Source: LH-M37 sp032251315 (GTDB lineage: Bacteria; Pseudomonadota; Gammaproteobacteria; SZUA-229). Taken from it: 26,092 nt of DNA. Location: NCBI GenBank assembly GCA_032251315.1, contig JAVVEE010000034.1:1-26092 (forward strand), given 5' to 3'. Positions within the stretch are counted from its first letter, which is position 1; each line of letters opens with the position of its first letter. The position numbers and the translations under genes were made by a program. The notes beneath the pieces were generated by a model, which did not search any database, had not been told where the DNA came from, and saw only the letters and a list, made by a program, of their open reading frames with translations. Of the stretch, positions 1 through 7,035 are shown one piece after another.

Positions 1-69
1 GATATATGAGAGCAATGATTTTTTCTCACATCAATGATCGGTGTCTTGCAAAACGGAGTGGGTCCATAT

Positions 70-164
70 ATGAACGCCGATAAAAACAAAAGCTTCAGTC
101 CGCGAAGGACGCGAAAAAACCATTAAATATTATTTTCTTTGGCTTTTTTCGCGTCCTTCGCGGA
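70..164. repeat. Dispersed intergenic repeat with 21-bp perfect inverted repeat
   Basis: The 21 bases at 99-119 (TCCGCGAAGGACGCG followed by six A) are the exact reverse complement of 144-164, with a 24-base AT-rich loop. Directly upstream, 70-86 reads ATGAACGCCGATAAAAA. Both parts recur in inverted orientation near the other end of the window (25787-25840). The element lies downstream of panD. It could form a strong hairpin and might help end transcription from either side, but this is inferred. No protein-coding signal is visible in 1-277. Confidence 0.75.
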
Positions 165-241
165 TATGGTTTAGCTTTTTACCAACGAATACAAATAACT
201 CTTCCATATCAACGCCGGTTCCGACATCAAACGCTTTTGCT

Positions 242-271
242 GCCAACTGACGACTGCCAACTGCCAACTAT
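242..271. repeat. Degenerate heptamer repeat (CTGCCAA)n beside panD 3' end
   Basis: Copies and near-copies of the heptamer CTGCCAA follow one another just before the panD stop codon. A 19-base piece, ACTGCCAACTGCCAACTAT, is repeated exactly just before the proA stop codon at about 13380-13397. In both places it lies within a few bases of the 3' end of a minus-strand gene and in the same orientation. Function is unknown. Confidence 0.6.
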
Positions 272-277
272 GTTTTA

Positions 278-658
278 TCAAGCCGCCTGAATGGGGATTT
301 GGTTTGAGGTTCTGGTGATCTGGTTCTGTTCGTTAAGATAGACCAGTTTTGGATGGAAGTTAGCCACTTCGTGTTGCGCCAGTTCGGCGTAGGCGCAGAT
401 GATTATGCGGTCGCCGGGGTTGGCCTTGTGGGCGGCGGCACCGTTTACTGAAATAACACCGCTGCCCGCTTCGGCACGAATGGCATAGGTGGTGAAACGC
501 TCGCCGTTGTTGATATTGTAAATATGAATCTGTTCATATTCGTGAATACCGGCGGTTTCCAACAAGACGCTGTCAATCGCGCACGAGCCTTCGTATTCAA
601 GCTCGGAGTGCGTCACGTGCGCCTTGTGCAGTTTAGCTTTGAGTAATGTCAGTTGCAT
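278..658 (-). CDS. panD: Aspartate 1-decarboxylase (PanD)
   Basis: This pyruvoyl enzyme converts L-aspartate to beta-alanine, the second substrate of pantothenate synthetase (PanC). The protein has 126 residues, the usual size for the family. It opens with the typical MQLTLLKAKLHKAHVT and contains the self-cleavage site Gly24-Ser25 within EGSCAID; Ser25 is known to become the pyruvoyl group. The conserved GAAAH stretch (about residues 73-77) and the ICAYAEL strand follow. It sits 91 bp downstream of panC in the same direction, so it may be the last gene of the pan operon or have its own weak promoter in the gap. No strong Shine-Dalgarno site is seen before the ATG. The first 24 residues would form the beta chain after cleavage. 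Confidence 0.97.
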   Translation of the reverse strand: MQLTLLKAKLHKAHVTHSELEYEGSCAIDSVLLETAGIHEYEQIHIYNINNGERFTTYAIRAEAGSGVISVNGAAAHKANPGDRIIICAYAELAQHEVANFHPKLVYLNEQNQITRTSNQIPIQAA

Positions 659-749
659 AAATCGAATACTAACGGTTTAAAAGTCGCATTATAGCATTTT
701 TTGCCCCATTGATAGCCACATCACCGGAAGTGGCTCAGCAGTCAACATC

Positions 750-1634
750 TCACTGTTTTAGTGTGAAGCTCATATTATCAATCAAACGTACCGGGCCGAG
801 GCGCGCCGCCGCCAGCACCACCAATGCCCGATCACCCTGTTCGGGCAGCGCCAGGTCCTGTTGCCGGCGCACCACAATATAGTCGACCAGTAAGCTCTGC
901 TGCTCCAGCTCCTGGTTGGCGTGCATCACCGCATAGTGCGCATTCTCTCCCGCCTCCATGGCCTGCACCACGTGTTGCAGACAACGATATATCGCCGCTG
1001 CGGAAATCCGCTGCTCTTCATCCAGATAATTATTGCGTGAGCTCATCGCCAGACCATCCGGCTCGCGCTGAGTTGCGAGCGAGCGGATTTCAACGGGCAT
1101 GGCCAGATCGCGCACCATCTGCCTGATCACTAAAAGCTGCTGACAATCTTTCTCCCCGAAAACCGCGATGTCCGGCTGGACGATGTTGAACAGCTTATTG
1201 ACCACCGTGGCGACGCCCCTGAAAAAACCAGGCCGCACTTCACCTTCCAGAATGCCGGACAGCCCGGGCACCTCCACGGCAGTCGCGCGGCCGGTGCCCT
1301 GCGGGTAGATTTCCGCCACACTTGGCGCGAACACCATGTCGATGTTTTCTTCGGCCAGTTTGCACACATCTTCATCAAAAGTGCGGGGATATTCGTCGAA
1401 ATCTTCATTTTCGCCGAACTGCATGGGGTTGACGAAAATGCTCACCACCCGCCGTATTCCCGGCTGGTTGACGGAGGCCATCAGGCTGAGATGCCCGGCG
1501 TGGAGGCTGCCCATGGTGGGCACAAAGGCGATGCGCTCTCCGCCCTGCTTCCAGATTTTGACCTGCTGGCGGAGCTCTGCGACGGTGCGTACGATGATTA
1601 GTGCATGCACCGGCGCGCTGCTAACTGAAGACAT
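750..1634 (-). CDS. panC: Pantothenate synthetase (PanC)
   Basis: PanC joins pantoate and beta-alanine using ATP, via a pantoyl-adenylate, in the cytoplasm. The nucleotide-binding signature FVPTMGSLHAGH near the N-terminus and the later FGEKDCQQL and SSRNNYL motifs are all present, as expected for a cytidylyltransferase-like fold. I choose the ATG at 1634, giving 294 residues: it is preceded by GGAAAAGAGC and overlaps the panB stop by 14 bases. An in-frame ATG at 1676 would add 14 residues (MSKPSGQAGFPEKS) that do not resemble the family N-terminus. Coupling to panB is likely. The family is usually about 280-290 residues, so no truncation is apparent. Confidence 0.96.
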   Translation of the reverse strand: MSSVSSAPVHALIIVRTVAELRQQVKIWKQGGERIAFVPTMGSLHAGHLSLMASVNQPGIRRVVSIFVNPMQFGENEDFDEYPRTFDEDVCKLAEENIDMVFAPSVAEIYPQGTGRATAVEVPGLSGILEGEVRPGFFRGVATVVNKLFNIVQPDIAVFGEKDCQQLLVIRQMVRDLAMPVEIRSLATQREPDGLAMSSRNNYLDEEQRISAAAIYRCLQHVVQAMEAGENAHYAVMHANQELEQQSLLVDYIVVRRQQDLALPEQGDRALVVLAAARLGPVRLIDNMSFTLKQ

Positions 1635-2451
1635 GCTCTTTTCCGGGAAACCGGCCTGACCTGACGGCTTCGACATAGGCCCGAACGGCGCCTTCGATGC
1701 TGCCCGCCTGGCCGAGAAAATCGTAACTGAAGCGGGGCACTTTACCCATGCTCAGCCCCAGAATGTCGTACAGCACGAGAATCTGACCGTCACAGGCGGC
1801 GCCTGCGCCGATACCGATAACGGGAATCGACAGGGCTTTGGTAATAATCTCCGCCAGTCTCTCCGGCACGCATTCCAGCACCATCAGGTCGGCACCCGCC
1901 TCCTCCAGAATGCGCGCCTCTTCCAGCATGATCTCCGCCGCCCGCTCTTCGCGGCCCTGGACGCGGTAGCCGCCTAGCTTGTGTACCTTCTGCGGCTGCA
2001 ATCCCAGATGGGCACAGACGGGAATGCCCTGCTGCACCAGCGCCGAAACAGTTTCCGCCTGATACGCGCCGCCTTCCAGTTTCACCATCTGGGCACCGGC
2101 TTCTTTCATGAACAGCCCGGCATTCTCCAGCGCCGATTCAATCGAGGTGTAACTCAGAAACGGCATATCTACAATCATCAAAGACTGAGACAGGCCTCTG
2201 CCGACCAGCTGGCTGTGGTAGAGCATCTCCTCGACCGTCACCGGCAAGGTGGTTTCGTGACCCTGCACCACCATGCCCAGCGAATCGCCGACCAGCACCA
2301 CATCCACTGCAGCCTGATCGAGAATGCGGGCGAAGCTGGCATCGTAAGCGGTCAGGCAAACGATCTTCTCGCCGGCCTGTTTTTTCTCGCGCAAACTGCG
2401 CACGGTGGTTCTGGCTCTGTTCTGTGGCGAGGAATCGGATTTTGTATTCAT
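1621..2451 (-). CDS. panB: 3-methyl-2-oxobutanoate hydroxymethyltransferase (PanB)
   Basis: PanB transfers a hydroxymethyl group from 5,10-methylenetetrahydrofolate to alpha-ketoisovalerate, giving ketopantoate, the first committed step to pantothenate. The 276-residue protein has the TIM-barrel hallmarks: KIVCLTAYDASFA (about 29-41), VLVGDSLGMVVQGH with the metal-binding Asp56, VDMPF with Asp95, and VKLEGG. The ATG at 2449-2451 overlaps the stop of the upstream deoxynucleoside kinase gene as ATGA, and the 3' end overlaps panC. The use of a folate C1 unit fits its position in an operon with folK. Length and motifs are normal. Confidence 0.97.
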   Translation of the reverse strand: MNTKSDSSPQNRARTTVRSLREKKQAGEKIVCLTAYDASFARILDQAAVDVVLVGDSLGMVVQGHETTLPVTVEEMLYHSQLVGRGLSQSLMIVDMPFLSYTSIESALENAGLFMKEAGAQMVKLEGGAYQAETVSALVQQGIPVCAHLGLQPQKVHKLGGYRVQGREERAAEIMLEEARILEEAGADLMVLECVPERLAEIITKALSIPVIGIGAGAACDGQILVLYDILGLSMGKVPRFSYDFLGQAGSIEGAVRAYVEAVRSGRFPGKEHVFS

Positions 2452-3146
2452 AACTGCTCCAGCTCCTGCTGCATCATCACAGCTGATGGATTGAAATAAT
2501 GTCGCCCGCCGCGATTGGCCAGAATACGATCCAGCAGCAGCTGATAATCTTTCTGGTTATTGGCGAAATCAATATCCGCCGCGTTCACGATCAGCAGCGG
2601 GGCTTCGGAATACTGATAGAAAAAACGCACGTAGGAATCGCATAAACGCTCCAGATAGGCGGCTTCGATCATCTGTTCATGCGCCTGTCCGCGCTTCTCA
2701 ATGCGCTCCAGCAGCACCTCAACCGGAGCCTGTAAATAGATCACCAGATCGGGGGTGGGCACATCCAGCGTTAAGGTGGCATACACCTGTTCGTACAGAT
2801 CCAGCTCGTCGGCATCCAGGGTCAGTTCTGCGAACAGACGATCTTTTTCGATGAGAAAATCGGACACCCTCACCGGGCTGAACATGTCTTCCTGATTGAT
2901 CTCCTTGAGCTGACGGGCACGCTGCAATAAAAAATGCAGCTGCGTGGGCAGCGCAGCGGCTCTGGGGTTTTGATAAAACCGCTCTAAAAATGGATTTTCG
3001 CAATCGCCTTCCAGCATTAAATCGCTCTCGAAGGAGCGCGACAGCCTTCTCGCCAGCGTGGTTTTACCCACGCCGATAGGGCCTTCAACCACCACAAAGG
3101 CGGGCCACTTTTTGGACAGATTCAAACGGCTACCGGCCTCACTCAT
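2448..3146 (-). CDS. Deoxynucleoside kinase (deoxyadenosine/deoxyguanosine kinase family)
   Basis: The 232-residue protein belongs to the dNK family, which phosphorylates deoxynucleosides with ATP for salvage. A Walker A motif GPIGVGKTT lies at about residues 22-30. NPFLERFYQN (about 51-60), the EKDRLFAE segment (about 100-107) and the RGQAHEQM lid-like segment near residue 152 are typical of bacterial dAK/dGK-like kinases. Substrate choice cannot be read from the sequence. The gene overlaps folK upstream and panB downstream by ATGA. A kinase of this type between folK and panB is a recurring arrangement in gammaproteobacteria, as I recall it; why it is grouped there is unclear. Confidence 0.88.
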   Translation of the reverse strand: MSEAGSRLNLSKKWPAFVVVEGPIGVGKTTLARRLSRSFESDLMLEGDCENPFLERFYQNPRAAALPTQLHFLLQRARQLKEINQEDMFSPVRVSDFLIEKDRLFAELTLDADELDLYEQVYATLTLDVPTPDLVIYLQAPVEVLLERIEKRGQAHEQMIEAAYLERLCDSYVRFFYQYSEAPLLIVNAADIDFANNQKDYQLLLDRILANRGGRHYFNPSAVMMQQELEQL

Positions 3147-3682
3147 TGTGCTTCTCCAACATATTTCAGTTCATTTTCAGCACAGCTTTTAATGATTTCG
3201 CTTAGCCTGCCATGGCCGGGAATATTCACATCTTCAAGCTGCAACTTCTCAGCCAGGTGTTGTAGCGGATAGAGCACAAACTCACGCTGACACAGCCCGG
3301 GGTGCGGCAACTGCAAACGCGCCGTCTCCATCTGCAACGCTCCGTACATCAGCATATCAAGGTCAATGGTTCTGGCATCCCAGCGGTGCCTGCGAACCCG
3401 CCCCTGATTTTTTTCAATCGCCTGCAGATGGTCCAGAAGCGCCAGCGGCGCCAGCGTTGTTTCCAGCAGAGCCACAGCATTATAGTAATCCGCCTGTTTC
3501 TCTTGTGAAAGCCCTGTCTCACTGCCGGCCTCTTGCAGAAGCAGCGGCTTGCTCAGATACAGACCGGAATCGCCCAGATAGCGACAGCCGGGCAACTGCT
3601 TCAGCGCTGTTATTGCCGTTCTGATCTGCTCGGCGGGCTGCTCAAGATTGCTGCCCAGCCCGATATAAACATATTCCGCCAT
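3143..3682 (-). CDS. folK: 6-hydroxymethyl-7,8-dihydropterin pyrophosphokinase (HPPK)
   Basis: FolK transfers pyrophosphate from ATP to 6-hydroxymethyl-7,8-dihydropterin, in dihydrofolate synthesis. The protein starts with the family pattern YIGLGSNLE and carries the signature RRHRWDARTIDLDMLMYG, whose aspartates bind the two magnesium ions. The LQLPHPGLCQREFVLYPL segment follows. I choose the ATG at 3682: it overlaps the pcnB stop as TGATG. The longer frame would need a TTG at 3685 and adds only one residue. The product is 179 residues, slightly longer than the E. coli enzyme. It is part of the coupled operon and shares its regulation. Confidence 0.95.
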   Translation of the reverse strand: MAEYVYIGLGSNLEQPAEQIRTAITALKQLPGCRYLGDSGLYLSKPLLLQEAGSETGLSQEKQADYYNAVALLETTLAPLALLDHLQAIEKNQGRVRRHRWDARTIDLDMLMYGALQMETARLQLPHPGLCQREFVLYPLQHLAEKLQLEDVNIPGHGRLSEIIKSCAENELKYVGEAQ

Positions 3683-5034
3683 CAATCAGTCTTGGGCTTT
3701 CTGCTTCGACGCCTGCGGCGGGGTTTGTCGCGTTGCGGAGCAGGCCGTGACTGCATCTGCTGCTTCTGGGCTTCGGGTAAATTTTCCTGAAACTCGGTCC
3801 ACCAGCGGCAATCCTCTTCGGTGTCCTCACCGGCTTTGGCGCGCAGACAGAGAAAATCGTAACCGGCCCTGAATTTGGGGTGCTCGAACACCGCCTCGGC
3901 GCGCTTGCCCCGGCGATAAGAGAAGCGCGGCTGCAGCGCCCAGATGTCACGCATCACCGTGGTAAAACGTTTCGGAATAGAAACATGGCGCACCTGTTCG
4001 GAGACCAGTGCGGAGGCGGCCTTATGCAGCGCCAGTGATGGCGGCTCGCCCTGTGCCAGACGTTTCTCCATACGCGCCTGTAGCGGCGCCCACAACAGGG
4101 CCGCAAACAGAAAGGCCGGTGTGACCGGTTTATGCTGATGGATGCGTTCATCGGTGCTCTGCATTGCCAGCTGTAAGAACTTCAGGGCAACTTTGTTGTT
4201 ATCAAGCGCTTTGGACGCTTCGGGAAAAAGGTGTTCCAGCAGATGATATTCACGCAGCGCGCGAAAACTCTCTATGGCGTGACCGGAATGCAGCAGCTTG
4301 AGAACCTCTTCATACAGACGCGCCGCGGGCACGTCCCGCAGTATGGCGCCCTGCTCAAGAATAAATTTCTGACAGCTTTCATCAATACTGAAACCCAGCT
4401 TGGCGGAAAAGCGGATGACCCTGAGCATGCGTACCGGGTCTTCGCGGTAACGCTCTTCAGGATCACCGATTAAACGCAGCCGCCCCTGCATGACGTCTTC
4501 GAAACCGCCGACATAATCGACCACTGAGAAATCGGCGATGTTGTAATACAGCGCGTTGACGGTGAAATCGCGTCGCCAGACATCCTGGCTGATATCACCG
4601 TAAACATTGTCGCGCAGAATGCGCCCGGAGTCGTCCAGGTGCCCCGATTGCGAATCACCGTGATCGCCGCGAAAGGTCGCCACTTCGATGATGTAGCGGC
4701 CATAATGAATGTGCGCCAGCCTGAAGCGGCGGCCGATCAGGCGGCAGTTGCGAAACAGCGCCTTGACCTGCTCGGGCGTGGCATCGGTAGCCACGTCAAA
4801 ATCTTTGGGGCGATGCCCCAGCAGCAGATCGCGAACCGCGCCGCCGACCAGAAAAGCCTGATAACCGGCTTTGTGCAGACCGTAAAGAACCTTCAGCGCG
4901 CTTTCGTCGATATTCTTGCGGGTGATGCTGTGCTCGGAGCGGGGTATAATTCTTACCGGTCCGGCGTCAGTTCGATTCGCCGCTGCTTTCTTATTTTTTC
5001 TGCTTCCTACTTTTTTCAACCACTTCAACATCAT
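3682..5034 (-). CDS. pcnB: Poly(A) polymerase I (PcnB)
   Basis: PcnB adds 3' poly(A) tails that promote RNA decay. The nucleotidyltransferase head is clear: FLVGGAVRDLLLG (about 61-73) followed by the catalytic DFD at residues 78-80. The LIGRRFRLAHI motif (99-109) is the signature that separates poly(A) polymerases from CCA-adding enzymes. The RRDFTVNALYY and GDPEERYREDPVRMLRVIRFSAKLGF motifs follow. The last 25 or so residues are very basic (RRRRRSRKPKTD), as in other PcnB proteins, and probably bind RNA. At 450 residues the length is normal. Pairing with folK is conserved in gammaproteobacteria. Its ATG overlaps the upstream methyltransferase stop as ATGA. Confidence 0.96.
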   Translation of the reverse strand: MMLKWLKKVGSRKNKKAAANRTDAGPVRIIPRSEHSITRKNIDESALKVLYGLHKAGYQAFLVGGAVRDLLLGHRPKDFDVATDATPEQVKALFRNCRLIGRRFRLAHIHYGRYIIEVATFRGDHGDSQSGHLDDSGRILRDNVYGDISQDVWRRDFTVNALYYNIADFSVVDYVGGFEDVMQGRLRLIGDPEERYREDPVRMLRVIRFSAKLGFSIDESCQKFILEQGAILRDVPAARLYEEVLKLLHSGHAIESFRALREYHLLEHLFPEASKALDNNKVALKFLQLAMQSTDERIHQHKPVTPAFLFAALLWAPLQARMEKRLAQGEPPSLALHKAASALVSEQVRHVSIPKRFTTVMRDIWALQPRFSYRRGKRAEAVFEHPKFRAGYDFLCLRAKAGEDTEEDCRWWTEFQENLPEAQKQQMQSRPAPQRDKPRRRRRSRKPKTD

Positions 5035-5699
5035 TCAAAATCCTTAACGATGAGCGTAAGACCGTCACCAATCGGCACCAGGCTTTTAGTCACTCGGCTA
5101 TCGTTTTTCACCATTTCATTAAAACGCCTGATAGCACGTGTGCCCGGCTCCATATTCTCCGGATCGGCCACACTGCCCGACCAAAGGGTATTATCCACCG
5201 CCAGCAAACCGCCCCGACGGAGCAGCTTGAGCGATTGCTCATAATACAAAGGGTAATTCTGTTTATCTGCATCGATAAAAATAAAATCGAAAGTACCTGC
5301 GGCCGAATTATCCAGCAAATGCTGCAAAGTAACGGCCGCCTCCTGCAAAAACAGACTGATCTTATTCTGCAAACCCGCCTTATGCCAATACTTCTTTGCG
5401 ATTGCCGTCCACGCTTCCGAGTTGTCACAGCAAATCAGCTCGCCATCCTCGGGCAACGCGTCGGCCATGACCAGCGAGCTATAACCGGTAAAAGTGCCAA
5501 TTTCAAGCACGCGCTTTGCACCCGTCAACTTCACCAGCAGCGCCATAAACTGACCTTGCTCCGGTGAAATCTGCATCACCGCGAACTTGTCACCCGCTGT
5601 CTCCGCCCTCAATGCCCGCAATAACTCGGTTTCATCCACCGACACCGACAGCAAATAGGCATAGGTACGATCATCCAGCGACAGGGTTCGATTACTCAA
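5031..5699 (-). CDS. SAM-dependent O-methyltransferase (caffeoyl-CoA OMT-like family)
   Basis: The protein is a class I methyltransferase of the caffeoyl-CoA/catechol O-methyltransferase-like family. It has the SAM-binding stretch VLEIGTFTGYSSLVMA, the acidic LICCDNSEAW, the metal-binding IFIDADKQNY, and GGLLAVDNTLWSG. The natural substrate is unknown. I favour the TTG at 5699 (222 residues): it gives the common family N-terminus MSNRTLSLDD and has AAAGAG nine bases upstream. A GTG at 5729 gives 232 residues but has no visible ribosome-binding site. It is the first gene of the operon leading into pcnB, which it overlaps by ATGA. The promoter should lie between here and the palindromic element at 5788. 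Confidence 0.85.
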   Translation of the reverse strand: MSNRTLSLDDRTYAYLLSVSVDETELLRALRAETAGDKFAVMQISPEQGQFMALLVKLTGAKRVLEIGTFTGYSSLVMADALPEDGELICCDNSEAWTAIAKKYWHKAGLQNKISLFLQEAAVTLQHLLDNSAAGTFDFIFIDADKQNYPLYYEQSLKLLRRGGLLAVDNTLWSGSVADPENMEPGTRAIRRFNEMVKNDSRVTKSLVPIGDGLTLIVKDFE

Positions 5700-5787
5700 A
5701 TAAGGACACTCTTTAGCAATAATGCGCACGATGTGCGCTGAGGCGGGAAATTATACCAAAAAACAGCAGGTTAAGAAATTTTTGATC

Positions 5788-5953
5788 TAGGAGCCTGTCG
5801 GATTTAGGATTAATTGGCTGCGGAAGTGGGAGAGCGGCCCAAATTTCCCCAATTTTTCGTTGCGTAGAATAACTATGCGCCTCAAAATCGGGAAAATTTG
5901 TGCTCACTCTCCCGCTCCCTCGCTTCAATCCCCCTAAACCCGACAGGCTCCTA
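5788..5953. mobile_element. MITE-like palindromic element flanked by TA
   Basis: The ends TAGGAGCCTGTCGG (5788-5801) and its exact reverse complement (5940-5953) enclose about 166 bp. The similarity continues inward: TTTAGG, then GGGAGAG, CAAATTT and a GCGTAGAATA/GCGCATAGTTA centre align between the arms with mismatches. The whole is a long imperfect palindrome without coding capacity. If the outer TA on each side is the target duplication, the element proper is 5790-5951, a pattern expected for IS630/Tc1-mariner-type transposition. The family is not identified. It lies between the Nudix gene and the methyltransferase gene and supplies the Nudix stop codon. Confidence 0.78.
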
Positions 5954-6436
5954 ATCCGGCAAAGGCAGCGTGCCATGCTGTTTATAACGGCAGTAATCGG
6001 CGATGATTTTTTCATGATCGAAAGCCAGACGCAGTTTTGCCAGCGCCTGTGAATCGCAAACATCCAGCAAAACCAGATTCGCCGCATCATCCGCCGCGCA
6101 CGGTTCACCCGCTGCTCGTGCCACAAAAACCAGACTCACCGTATGCCCGCGCTCATCGCGCGCCGGATCAGAATAACAACCCAGCAACACCTCCAGCGAT
6201 ACCTCAAGCCCCGTCTCTTCCAACGCCTCACGAACCGCCGCCTGCGCCACGGTCTCACCCACATCAACAAACCCACCCGGCAACGCCCAACCCTGCGGCG
6301 GGTATTTACGCTCGATCAGCACCACCGGCTTATCCGGCCGGTCGTGCATTTCGATGATGATATCGACGGTGAGTGCTGGGGTTTCGGGTCTTGGCATGGT
6401 GGGCATTATACTTAACTCATAGCGTAATTCCGACAT
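5951..6436 (-). CDS. Nudix hydrolase (ADP-ribose pyrophosphatase-like)
   Basis: The protein has a complete Nudix box, Gx5Ex7REx2EExG, starting at Gly55 (GGFVDVGET, then REALEETGL), which binds magnesium and hydrolyses nucleoside diphosphates linked to another group. The following SDPARDERGHTVSLVFVA is typical of ADP-ribose pyrophosphatase-like members, but the substrate is not proven. Length is 161 residues from the ATG at 6436; an ATG at 6406 (151 residues) has GAG nine bases upstream and may be the true start. The stop codon TAG at 5951-5953 straddles the edge of the MITE-like element, so the original C-terminus may have been different. It is not tightly linked to its neighbours. Confidence 0.88.
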   Translation of the reverse strand: MSELRYELSIMPTMPRPETPALTVDIIIEMHDRPDKPVVLIERKYPPQGWALPGGFVDVGETVAQAAVREALEETGLEVSLEVLLGCYSDPARDERGHTVSLVFVARAAGEPCAADDAANLVLLDVCDSQALAKLRLAFDHEKIIADYCRYKQHGTLPLPD

Positions 6437-7035
6437 ATCGAAACTAAATCCAACACACTATCATTCCGGTATGATTTTGGCCGGAGCAGTGCTGCATGGC
6501 TGCACCGTTAACGAATCTAAGGATGAAATCCACGTTTAGGCTTTCGCAAAAATATCGAAGCTTCGTAATAATTTTTAACATGGCGGGTAGTGGGTAGCTG
6601 CAATCCACAGGTGAAGCTCAGCTTCAAACTCTAGCAGTGACCATTGTATCCTTGCCACGCTGAAGCGCAGGAAGGATGACACTCTCATACTATAAAAATA
6701 AATTACTACACTGCAGTTTTCACTGCGTCCGGGTAAATTAAACGTGTCTTTAATTTTTTACAACTTGTCTCCGGCATCAACCCAAGTAGCAACGACCATT
6801 TTGTTTTGATCAAATGAGAACCAAAAACCATAAAAACAACATTGTTAGAAATTAAATTAAAACTGCTAATGTCTCACCACATCGGGTGCTTTTAAATTGT
6901 TTATATAGCAAGGTAATTTTGATGTGCCATCGATAGAACACCCGGATTTTTACCAGAAAATAACATCATCTTTAGAATGGATTTTCTACAATAATAACAA
7001 GCCGTAAAACATTTTAAATTAAGGGTTCTATACCC
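6437..7035. other. AT-rich intergenic region, 599 bp, no gene seen
   Basis: I see no gene here on either strand. Small dyads are present: TGAAGCTCAGCTTCA at 6612-6626, an eight-base A/T stem AAATTAAA/TTTAATTT around CGTGTC at 6735-6756 followed by a short T run, and TTTGATCAAA at 6805-6814. The region must hold the promoter of the plus-strand cassette starting at 7036 and that of the Nudix gene, but no convincing -35/-10 pair stands out. The base composition is visibly more AT-rich than the flanking operons. Confidence 0.6.

Noticed and set aside
242..271. CRISPR-like direct repeats (CTGCCAA tract)
   Set aside because: Units are 7 bases and contiguous, without spacers; no cas genes.
5788..5953. 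Simple bidirectional terminator
   Set aside because: Far too long, with arms of about 75 bases and TA flanks; a mobile palindrome fits better.
6735..6756. Terminator from the AAATTAAA/TTTAATTT dyad
   Set aside because: The stem is entirely A/T and there is no gene ending just upstream on the plus strand.
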